A DNA stretch of 64,000 bases, taken from assembly GCA_036925085.1 (NCBI GenBank), contig JAUPFP010000020.1:3218995-3282994 (forward strand), in the 5' to 3' direction. The notes below the pieces were generated by a model, which was not told the DNA's origin, made no database searches, and saw only the letters and a list, made by a program, of their open reading frames with translations. Position 1 is the first letter of the stretch. Each line of letters starts with the position of its first letter. Source of the stretch: Brachycybe producta (lineage: Eukaryota; Arthropoda; Diplopoda; Playtdesmida; Andrognathidae). The position numbers were made by a program, and so were the translations under genes. Positions 1-11,300 of the stretch are shown here, in pieces.

Positions 1-137
1 GGTTTCGATCGGTTCCAGTAATTGGCGAACCGGTTTCTATCGGTTCCAGGAATTGGCGAACCGGTTTCGATCGGTTCCAGTAATTGGCGAACCGGTTTCT
101 ATCGGTTCCAGGAATTGGCGAACCGGTTTCGATCGGT
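1..137. repeat. 31-bp tandem repeat, two alternating variants
   Basis: Four and a half copies of a 31-bp unit beginning GGTTTCGATCGGTTCCAG alternate with a variant (GGTTTCTATC, CCAGGAATT), giving a 62-bp higher-order unit. It runs off the left edge. Confidence 0.9.
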
Positions 138-392
138 AGACATCTCTACATACACAAGTTAAAAAATAACATTTAAAAAAAAATTATAATTAAATCTGAA
201 GGCGCAAAACTGGCTCCTGTAACTCCCCTTTAGTAAATTGTACACGGTCAATGTCCCAAACCACAGTCTAGTGATATACAGGAATAATTCTACGCCCCAC
301 CCACCCCGAAGGGTATAAGGGCACTTCAATCACCCACTTTCTCACTTATCACACCAAGGCGCTGGACAGCTAGTCAGCCTGGACCCGCCCAG

Positions 393-985
393 TTGCGGAC
401 CTCTAAGAAGACCGTGTTTGTGGGGAAAAAGCTTCGCTCAAAAAACCTACTTAGCATTTACTCTATTGCTGCTTCTTTCAAAGCATTGTATGTGGGAAGG
501 GGTGACCCCCACTCTTATTATTGGTCGTTTTTTCTCCCAAGGGTTACACGACAATGGAAGCCTCTTCCTAAACAGGCTATTGATGATGTTATTAATGAAT
601 TGTCTGTTTAAATTTTCATGACTACATTTATATTTTATTATATATTTGCAATGCAGGTTATTTGGTGTAGTTATTATATAATATGGGCAATTAGAAATCG
701 GGACATACAGAAGTTGGCTCCACCCTTTTTTATGACGACCGGCAACTTCTAATTGGTTGGTTATGTAGTCTGACGTCACAGGCTCCGCCCTTTTCATCGT
801 CGAACCACACAAAAAAACCAATTAGAAGTTGCCGGTCGTCATAAAAAGGGGCGGAACCAACTTCTGTATGTCCCGATTTCTAATTGCCTTTATTATATAT
901 TGACAAATGCATCTTGCAGGACTTGGATCTTAAGGTCCCTCTGCCATAGGCCAACCGGCTGCTTGCAGAGTATTTTTTTTTTTGT
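393..985 (+). mobile_element. LINE 3' end (non-LTR retrotransposon), interrupted by a MITE
   Basis: A 72-residue fragment ends LPRVTRQWKPLPKQ, the C-terminus typical of CR1/L2/Jockey-group reverse transcriptase ORFs. It is followed by a 3' UTR with CCCTCTGCCATAGGCC and a TGTAAT-type tail near 985. The UTR is split by the MITE at 685-888. The same tail occurs at 35601-35945, 10802-10939 and 25030-25145. Confidence 0.7.
685..888. mobile_element. MITE family B1 (GGCAATTAGAAATCGGG ends), copy 1
   Basis: About 204 bp, almost fully palindromic. The arms contain GACCGGCAACTTCTAATTGG, and the centre has the exact CRE TGACGTCA (771-778). Inserted in the LINE 3' UTR. Confidence 0.8.
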
Positions 986-1024
986 AATTGTAATGGTTTG
1001 TCTCCGATATGCTACCTGACGTCA

Positions 1025-1259
1025 CAGGGATGGCAATTTGAAAAAAAAAAAAAAAAATATGAATTCCGATTCCGATTTCAATACCATAAAAGTGATTATT
1101 TATCAATTCTGGTTCCAATTCCAATATTTTTTTTTTCTCAAATTTTTGTAATACCGATTCTAATTCTAATTATTTTTTTCTCCCCAATTTTTCGAATACC
1201 AATTCCGATTTTAATACCCACAAATACGGATTAAATTCCGATTCTAATCCCCATCCCTA
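1025..1259. mobile_element. Small inverted-repeat element with GGGATGG ends
   Basis: Begins CAGGGATGGCAATTTG and ends CTAATCCCCATCCCTA. The interior is built of degenerate ATTCCGATTCTAAT units. A related stretch lies at 1800-1927. Confidence 0.45.
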
Positions 1260-1325
1260 CTAGAGATAGTTCCACATACGTATCTATATTATAAGCCACA
1301 TATAAATGATATGATACTTATATTT

Positions 1326-1771
1326 AGAGGTGGGACGAATCCTAAATTTTCTCGAATCCGAATCTTAAAAAGGTCCTCGAATCTCCGGAGGGAATCTCGA
1401 ATCTCTCGAATCCTTCATATAAGAATCCTAAATTATTCATTAAGAAAATACAAATAAAGGAAATAGTATTAAATATTAAATTACTAATAATAAAAAAACA
1501 AGTGGCATTCAGGGTTGCCACAAGGTGATGATATTGGTGATCCGGATAACCACCGAAATTGCAACAATCACCGGTTTTTTTTTGTTAGTGAACGCTTCTA
1601 TTGGACGTCAATGGAGTTAAAACTAATTTTACCAAAGTTTTTAACAGTTTTTTTAAGGTTAGGATTCGAAAGATTCGAAAAGACGAAAAAACCGAAAAAG
1701 ATTCAAGTTTTCGAATCTCGAATATTTTTCAAGATTCGCGCGGGATTCGAGGATTCGAATGGCCCATCTCT
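1326..1771. mobile_element. hAT-like non-autonomous element, TAGAGATGGG family, copy 1
   Basis: Ends TAGAGGTGGGAC and CCCATCTCTA. The flanks CTTATATT and CTTATAAT look like an 8-bp target duplication with one mismatch. The interior is rich in TCGAATCC and carries a conserved core GTTGCAACAATCACCGG. Confidence 0.65.
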
Positions 1772-2162
1772 ACTTATAATTATAGGAGAGGAATTATAAT
1801 TTAATGAATCCTTTATTTTCAATTTTACGAATACCAATTCGGATTCTAATACCAGAAAAAAAAAAAAAAAAATATGGATTAAATTTTGATTTTAATTCCG
1901 ATTTCGATTGTAATCCTCATCCCAAGCCTGACGACGATGCCGTAACTCGCTAAGTTTATGCTATAACCACAATGCGAGTGATTTTTCACTTCCGTGTTTT
2001 AATATATTTTTTTTTAATTAAACAAGTTTGTTTAATTATCCGTGAATTGTCAAATTCACACTCTGATGACTGTGGCATTTGACAGTCTATTTGGTACAAT
2101 TCATTAAAAAGAAGTCACTGAATTAATTTAATTCCGTTTTTTGTTGTTGTTGTTGTTATCAG

Positions 2163-2375
2163 GCAAAGTCCGAATTCCAGTTAGCGAGCGAGAAGGCATT
2201 TCTGGATAATCAAAAAGTATGGCTAGTTCACAAAGGTGGTTACGCGGGAGCCGCTCTCGTTACGGCAAAGGAGAACAACGTAGACGTAACCGAAGACGTT
2301 AACGAAGGTAAAACGAGAATCAAATTAGATCACAATGAGGAAATCGTCGAAGTGGACGAAGAGGATTTGGAAAAG
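2163..2375 (+). CDS. MYO18: MYO18 exon 1 (first visible)
   Basis: 71 codons, phase 0 at both ends, from acceptor ttatcag to donor gttcgt. It encodes [10 protein letters not shown] and later IKLDH and EEDLEK, matching the pre-motor SH3-like segment of MYO18A (WLVHKDGF, VKLDHDG, DEDDIEK). The open acceptor shows that upstream exons lie outside the window. Confidence 0.93.
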
Positions 2376-5300
2376 GTTCGTGTTGACAAGTTTTTGAGTT
2401 AAAAGTTGAATGAAGCTCGTTTCACGAATTCGCACATCGGTTTTTTTAGGCCAATCCGCCGCAGTTCGATCGGGTCGAAGACATTGCTCAGCTCCGTTTT
2501 CTCAACGAGTCCGGAGTGCTGCACACTCTTCGGCAACGTTTTGCCGGAAGCCTCATTCACACTTACGCTTCCTCTTCGATGCTCGTCGTCAATCCGATGC
2601 AGCCGCTTTCGATCTACACCGAAAAGGTTGAGATTTGGTGTGCAATGTCGTCTCGACAACGCAAAAATGTTAATTCGCGTTGCTTCTTTCTTTCTTTCTT
2701 TCTTTTTTTTTTGGTTTGTTTTGTTATAAACTTAATCCAGGTGATCCAAATGTTCAAAGGTTGCAAGAGGGATGACATGCCTCCTCACATCTACGCAGTC
2801 GCACAATCTGCATACCGTAACATGCTCACTTCTCGCACGAATCAGTCGATTGTGCTGATGGGACGAAGTGGAAGCGGCAAATCTTTCAATTTTAACCACG
2901 TTCTGTCTTATCTGTGTCATACTGCGGGAACAGTAAACAAAGTGCTTACTGGTACGTTCGTATTTTAAAGAGGAGAAGGGGGGGGGGGCACCGGAGTAAA
3001 TATTTATTCCCCTCTTTCTGTAAGTAACTCTACAAGTTTGCCCACAGTTGAAAGTGCGCTCCCGCAGATAGTTGACCTCGTCGATTTCCTTGTGTAAAGG
3101 ACCAAAATTTAACGTATGATGGGCCCCTATTAAAAGCAATTTTTTTTAGGGATGGGGCAATTCGAATCCCTGAATCTTGAAAAATGTTCAAGATTCAAAA
3201 AGTCGAATCTTCACGCTTTTTTCTTCTTCTGAATCCTAACCTTAAAAAAAAACTAGAGGTGGGAAGAATCCTAAATTTTCTCGAATCCGAAAAGGTTCTC
3301 GAATTCCTCAAATCCCTCGAAACTCCCGAATCCTTCATACATTGTATAAGAATCCTCTATTATTCATTAAGAAAAGATACAAATAAATGAAATAATAATA
3401 AAGAATAAATTAATATTAATCAAAAACACAGTGTTGCTTAACTTAGGGTCGCCACAAGGTGATCCATTGGTGATCCGGTTGCAACAATCGCCGGTTTTTT
3501 GTTAGTGAACCGCTTCTATTGGACGTCGATGGAGTTAAAGCTAATTTTAACAGCTTTTTTTAGGTTAGGATTCGAAAGATTCGAAAGACGAAAAAAAGCG
3601 CAACGATTCTAGTTTTCGAATCTCGAATAGACTTCCAATAGACGCGTTCACTAGCAACAAAACGGCCATTGTTGCAATTTCGGTGGCCGACCCGGATCAC
3701 CAATATCACCACCGTGTGGCGACCCTGAGTGAAGCCACACTTGTTTTTTATTACTAATTATTTAATATTATTTCATTTATTTGTATTTTCTTAATGAATA
3801 ATATAGGATTCTTATATGAAGGATTCGAGATTTCGGAGATTCGAGAACCTTTTAGGATTTGGATTCAAGAAAATTTAGGATTCACTCCCACCTCTTAATT
3901 TTTTTTCTATTTTGAGACAGTCTCAAAATTGTGACCAAAGGTTTTTTTTTTTCATCATAGACATCATAATAGAAATGAGTCAGAAATACTCTCGGTGTTT
4001 AATCCCTCATGGATTAAATACCTTTTTTTTTTTTTTTTTTTTTTACGTGTTTGGGCTGCCCTAGTGAGGTACCGCGGTGTTCTAAGAGAGAAAAAAAAGT
4101 TTATCGTTTTTGCACGAATGAATGAGTCAGTGGCGTAATTTAAAATTATAATTATATTCGAATAACATTTATTGCAATTAAACAGTTCGGTAAACAAATT
4201 AAACAACTTTAAACAAAGGGTAAGCAAATTGTTTAATTTGCTAAATTCATGTTTCTATTTGAATAATCTTTGCTACAAATCTTTCTAATTATAATTTTCT
4301 TAAATACGATACCTACTTAACATGTCGTTCAAAATTGAATATTATGTTTAATTTCCCCCACTTATTACATTAAATGAGAAGGAGGGGGGGGGGGAAGCAT
4401 ATCTGATTAAAATAAATCTGATTTTGTTTTACGGTAGATGGTTTTCTATTCATTTCATACTTTGTCTTAAGATAAAGTAATATACTCCAAGATTTCAGTG
4501 GATGTAGACCAGTAGTCCCCAAACTTTTTTTTTGATCGCGTACCCTTAAACCCTGTTGCGGGGCAGAATCGCAACTGACGCGATTCAGACCCACAACATT
4601 GTTCCGTGTCCACACCTACACTCAAGTGTTTCTACAATTCTACCTCCGTCTTGCTTTCACCATGTTAATATCACCAGCGGAAGCGGCCCTTGCAATATGG
4701 GCTTACACGATGATTCATATAGAGGGGCAAATAAAGTAGAAACGGTGGTGGGCACACAAGCTCTTCTCTGCTGAGAGCACATTCGGTTTAAGCCTTTTGG
4801 ACACCCTGAAATTGGAAGATGGGGCAGGATTTCTAAATTTCATTTCTTTTAGTTACCATTGTAGTCAGAAGACCATAACTTCCCACTTGTAACACAATTT
4901 ATACAAAAGGTTCTCAATTAGTTTAAAAATATTTTCAGTGGTCCACATATTTTTTAAGTCTAGTACTAGACATAAAAAAAGATATGGACCACTGAAAAAA
5001 AGACTCAAAGGGCTCAAGTTTGCTTTTAATTATTAAAGACGTCTTTAATAATTAAAAGCAAACTGAGCCCTTTGAGTTTTTTTTTCATGTTTCAAAAGAT
5101 GTACACACCATGAAATGTCCCGCAATAATGTTGAAATGTTTCCCATTTCGATGAGACTCAAAAAACATGAATCTGAGCTGCTGCGATTCAGCCCCGCAAC
5201 ATTTCAACATTGTTGCGGGACAGAATCGGAACAGACGCGATTCTGTCCCGCAACAATGTATCGCAACAAGGAATCCTGGTGTGTACTACCCTTAAGGCAG

Positions 5301-8300
5301 AAGAAATAAGTAGTGGGTACTTGTGGTACAAAAGTCTGCCACTAGTGTTATATAATAAGTGTTGCTGTCTGCCAATACTATCGGGGGGGGGGGGGGGGGG
5401 GTTTGGTGCTATTTTTATGAACTGCTGAACAGTCGGAAATAGTCAGAACGGGTGGACACTAATAGTCAGAACAATTGCAACAACAGTAGAAACAGTCGGA
5501 AGGTTAGGTTTTGTTTAATTAAGCTTGTTGCAGGAAAAAAAAACTTTTAACATAATTTTTTACCATTCTAGTTTTGAAAACAATTAGAATTTTTTCATAA
5601 TGTTGTTTCTAAAAAAAAATCGTTCACTTGATGTTTTTGCGTCCAAATTTTACCAAAAAAAACGTCTGTGGAGCATAGCATTAACCACTGAGCCGTCTGT
5701 TGGGAACACAAGCAAAATAAATATCTGTAGAGCCACCTAAATAAATACAAATTGGCTTAATCATTTTTAAGTTACTTTTCAAATCCAGTATAAATTACAT
5801 TTCTCGTCTCTTTAATCTTATCAGTCGAAAAGCTGAGGGCCATCACGACTTTACTCGAATACTTTGGTCACTGCCGAACAACACTGAACTCAAACGCCTC
5901 CCGTTTTACTGTCATATTCTCATTGGATTTCGATCATGCCGGACAAATTGCCAACGCGTCTCTTCAGACATTTATGCTGGACAGAGAACGGGTCGTACGA
6001 AGGCCAGACGAAGAATCGAATTTCAAAGTGTTCTATCTTCTTCTCGCTGGAATGGACGACAAACTAAAGTGTGTTATGTTACATTTTTCATATTGCTGTA
6101 AGCTCGCGTACAGACCAAGCTCGCAAACCGTTCTAGAACAGTTCGCGAATAGAAACTGAACCCTGTGTCTAAACGGGAGCTCGCAAACAGTTCTAGAGCT
6201 GTTTGCGAACCTGGACAGAGTTCGCTCTCGAGACGGTACATCAAAGGGTTAGTTCTCGAATATCTGCCGAACAGAGAACCTGGTTCTAGACATGAGTGAG
6301 TTCGTCTCGCCAGTTTAGAATTATTACAACCGACCTATGCGAAACTCTTGTCAAACTCACAAACAAAACCTCGAGAACTGTTCCGCCAAACGAACGCGAG
6401 CACGCTAATTTTTTTTTGGTGTAGACGTTAAGCTCGCGAACATTAAATTTTGGTCTGTATGCGGCTTTAGCTTTTTGTTGTCGTCGTGAAAACATTTCTA
6501 AACGGGAATATATTTTCAGGAAGGAATTTTACTTGGATGGTCCACTGAAACCAAACCTTTTCTTCGGTCTTCCATTTCGAGTCAGTGTTTTTTTTTTATG
6601 AACGGATTCAACGCTTTTTTATGATTAGTAGTAACTTGTGTTTTTTTATGTCTTGTTGTTCGGTTTGAAAAGAATGAAGATGTCCAACATGCGAACGTTC
6701 AATGGATTAAAGCTCAGGGTTGCTTGGACATGCTCGGAGTCAAAGAGGAAGAGTCGAAGGCTCTTTGGAGTGTTCTCGCTTCCATTTATCATTTAAGCAT
6801 TGCTGGGGTGGACGTTAGTAAGTGTCTTTGTGGGTTGTATTCAGTATATTTAACAACCGGCATATTAGCTGTGTTAAGGGGCTACATCGCAAAATTACTT
6901 TCAGAAATCTCCACAAAGAGCGTTAGCATCGTTTTTCTATTGATCCCATAGGCCTAATGTTAAAGAAAAAATGTTAATTTTTAAAATACACAGTCGCGGC
7001 CGCAATATGTTTATTTTTTATATTTAAAGTTGTCCAATATTAAGTTTTCAAAGTGCAATGTGCACCTTAAATATATGCTGATCGAGTGATAGATTGACAA
7101 ACAATTGGTAAGTGCGGTTATATTTTTTAAAAAGTATTTGAAAATCGCGAATTTTTAACTTATGTTAAACTTCATTGAGTACGCGCTCGTAAGCAAATGA
7201 CATCCATTAAAATGCACGTAAAAATACCTAAAAATAATTATAAAAAACCACAAGTAAGCCACAGTGAACCCAACACAATGGCCCACATACTGGTTTTTTA
7301 AAATTATTTTTACGAACATTTTAATGGATTTTTTTATTACGAGCACGTACTCAATCGAGTTTAACATAAGAGTTAGAAATTCGCGAGTTTGAAATAGTTT
7401 TTAAAAATAGAACCGCACTTACCATTTTTTTTGTCATTCTATCACTAGATCAGCGTATATTTAAGGTGTACACTGCACTTTGAACCATCAAAATTGGACA
7501 ACTTTAAACATGTAAAGTAAACATATTGCCACAACTGTTTATTTTAAAAATGAACATTTTTTTCTTTAACATTGGGTCTATGAGCTCAATAGAAAAACGA
7601 TGTTAGCGCTGTTTGCCGAGATTTTTGGAAGTAATTTTGTGCTGTAGCCTCTTAAGCCTAGTACACACTTGGATACAAAGTCGTGTTTTGCTTTCTTTTA
7701 TATAAAGGTGCTGGCGGCAGATTCCAATTTGCTAATCCTCAAGCGGCACAACGAGCAGCAGCCCTGTTAGGAACGAACATGGAAGAGTTGGCACGATATG
7801 TGTTCCAGGCCGGAGGAAACGCATTGGTTCCTCCGACACGGTCGACGTATCGAACGTCGCCCACCGACCGAAGTGGAAACTTCCTCGAGAGCAAACCGTC
7901 GGATGCGTTAGATGCACTAGAGGGAATGGCCATGGGTCTATACAGTGAAGCATTCAATGCTTTAGTGTCTCTCATGAACCGGTTAATATTACTTAGAAAC
8001 CGATAAATACTCTCCCATGTCTTATCTACCGAGTTGCTAATGTTCGGCGAACTCCTGTTTCAGAGCCGTATCTTCGAGTTCGAGAACCGTTTCTTCGATA
8101 CTGATATTGGACACGCCGGGATTTCAGAATCCTGCCACTTGCGGGCGCCACGAAGGCGCCACGTTTGAAGACCTGTGCCATAATTACATTCAGGAACGTC
8201 TTCAATTGTTGTTTCACGAACACACCATTGTTGCGCAACAAGACAAATACACTCAGGAACATATCGACTACAATGGAGATGGCGAAACGAATTGCGACAC

Positions 8301-11300
8301 TTTCAGTCCGGCCGCAATTGTTAATCTCATCGATAAACCACTGCAACAGGGATTGGTACGAGATCTGTCCTGATCCGAACGAGTAGACGACAGAATCGTG
8401 CCTTTAAAAAAGACTTGTTTGTTTTTGTTGTCGTTCAAGGTTCGAACTTCTAATCTGGATCTTCGAAATGCCGATCAACGTGGTCTTCTTTGGCTTCTAG
8501 ACGAAGAAGGGATTTTTCCCGGTTCCAGTGACGAATCGTTCGTCGAAAGACTCTTCATTCACAACAGCGAAGATCAGAGCCAGCACGGAAGCCTTCTCAA
8601 TAAATCCAATCATCCTCTGCGCTTTGTAATACAACACATGCAGGGAACGAATCCAGTGTTTTATAATGCACAGGGTTGGCTGAAATCGTGCCGTGAAAAT
8701 CCAAACATTCGTGCCGCTGTTTTGTTGCTTCACGATTCACAGAAGTAAGAATCAACTTTGTATTAATCCGGCTACAATTGGATCCCCTGGTATAAAAACC
8801 ATCTTTCGATATTAATAGTTGTGAAATCTGTGTTATATTTTAAGAGAGAATATCAGCAAACTGTTCGTGACTTGTCGTGGGCCGGTATCGATGACGGTCA
8901 GTGGTTCCGTCGTAGGAATCGAGGGCACGTCGTCTCTGAGAAGAGCATCGAGTATACGTCGGACTTACACAACCGGAACGGCTGGTATCAAGCGGAAATC
9001 CATTTGTCTTCAAGTTAAATTTCAGGCAGTAAGTTTTTTAAGATTTACTCAATTGATCTTTTTGACTTATGCTCAGTAGTCTTGCTTGAAGAACTTTCTT
9101 TTCTTCAGCTTTTCCGAAGCTTCTTTAAGAGGGTACATCACAAAATTACTTCTAAAAATCTCCATAAAGAGTCTAGCATCGTTTTTATATTGAACAGATA
9201 GACCCGATGTTAAAGAAAAAATGTTAAGTTTTAAATTACACAGTCGCGGCAATATGTTTATTTTTCGTATTTAAAGTTGTCCAATATTAAGTTTTCAAAG
9301 TGCAATGTGCACCTTAAATATATATTCTGATCGAGTGATAGAATGACAAAAAATTGGTAAGTGCGGTTCTATTTTTAAAAACTATTTCAAAATCGCGAAT
9401 TTCTAACTCTTATGTTAAACTCCATTGAGTACGTCCACATAAAAAAAACCTCGATTAAAATGCTCGTAAAAATATTTAAAAATAACTTTAAAAAACCACA
9501 ATTAAATCACAGTGAAGCCAACACATTGGCGCACGTGTTTTTTTTTAATTGTTTCTAAAGTTATTTTTAAATATTTTTACGAGCATTTTAATCGAGGTTT
9601 TTTTTTTATTTGGACGTACTCAATGGAGTTTAACATAAGAGTTAGAAATTCGGGATTTTGAAATAGTTTTTAAAAATAGAACCGCACTTAACCAATTTTT
9701 CGTCATTCTATCACTCGATCAGAATATATATTTAAGGTGCACATTGCACTTTGAAAACTTAATATTGGACAACTTTAAATATGAAAAATAAACATATTGC
9801 CGCCGCGACTGCGTATTTTAAAAATTTCTTTAACACTGGGTCTATGGGCTCAATAGAAAAGCGATGCTAGTGCTCTTTGCAGACATTTTTCAAAGTAAAT
9901 TTGTCATGTAGCCTCTTAATGATTTCTGTATTTTATTTAACATTTGTATTAAAATTGCATCTTAAGCGTTTTTTTTTGCTTTCATAGGATGGAATCATCG
10001 AGACATTGCGACGTTCCAAACTGCATTTCATCCATTGTATTTTGCCACAGCACAATTCCGGGTTGTGCGAATCGAAACCGATCGTAACCGACGGCCAGAT
10101 GAACGTGCCTTTGGTTCGATCGCAAATCCGTGGGTCGCAAGTTATCGATGCGGCAAGGATGAACAAGCAAGGTAGCCATTAGTAAATGTTTTATGATTTA
10201 CGTTACGCATTCTTTGACTTTTCCGATCTTCTTGTTTTTAAGGTTTTCCCGACCATATGTCGTATTCGGAATTCAGACGCCGGTTCGAGCTGCTCGCTCC
10301 ACCTGAAAACAGGCAATCGAGTCCGATACTAGACGAGAAAAAGGCTGCAGAAATGCTTATCGAACACATGGACATTGACCGAACGCAATACAAGCTGGGA
10401 CTAAGCCAGGTGAGTTTTTTTTTTAACATCCATCTGATTTTTGTGAAGGACATTTTTTTACGACGGTTTATGAACAGCTAATTTTCAAACTTTGATTATT
10501 TTGGGCTTTCACGAGCCCAATTAAAAGGAACTTGAAAGTGTTTTAGAAACTAGAAGGGTATTTAAATGTTAATATCTTTCAAAATAAACTTTATAGATGA
10601 TAATAAAAAAATATCGTCTACTTAAAATTTGTGTCATTTTTCAAACTTGCATAAAAAGCTTATTATGAAAGATTATCAACGTGAAATTTTTCGCTTGTAG
10701 GCATAGTGTGGATTGGTTTAAGAGACTACATAGCAAAATCACTTTGAAAAATCTCCACAAAGAGCACTAGCATCGTTTTTCTATTGAGCCCATAAACCCG
10801 ATTTGAATTTGAATTTGAAAAATTACTCTGCAAGCAGCCATAAAGGCCTATGGCAGAGGGACAAGAGTCCAAGTGCAGCATAGAAAATGCATTGTCAAAA
10901 CCAGAAAATATAAAACCCCATTGATATAAACCCAACAATCCGATGTTAAAGAAGAAATCTTAATTTTTAAAATACACAGTCGCAGCAATGTTTATTTTAA
11001 ATATTTAAAGTCTGGACGACTTACAATATTTAAAATAAACATTGCTGCGACTGTTCAACGTGCAATGTGCACCTTAAATATATGCTGATCGAGTGATAGA
11101 ATGACAAAAAATTGGTAAGTGTGGTTCTGTTTTTATCTCTTTATGTTGAGTATGTGCTTGTAAGAAAAAAACATCCATTAAAATGCTCCTAAAAATACCT
11201 AAAATAATTTTAAAAAACCACAAGTAAACCACTGTGAAGCCAACACATTGGCGCACGTGCTGTTTTTTTCTGGTTTTTTAAAATTATTTTACGTATTTTT

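Larger units (their letters stand above)
2952..5824 (+). other. Intron 3, repeat-filled
   Basis: 2.9 kb between the P-loop and switch I exons. Holds the rearranged TAGAGATGGG copies, poly-T (4022-4044), the hairpin pair and G19. No coding signal. Confidence 0.7.

Noticed and set aside
447-821. 124-codon ORF on the - strand
   Set aside because: It reads through the LINE end and the B1 MITE. The same peptide pieces recur at other MITE copies, so it is a repeat shadow.
5660-5720. tRNA or tRNA-derived SINE on the - strand (GGCTCAGTGGTTAATGC resembles an A box)
   Set aside because: No B box, no cloverleaf and no second copy seen in the window.
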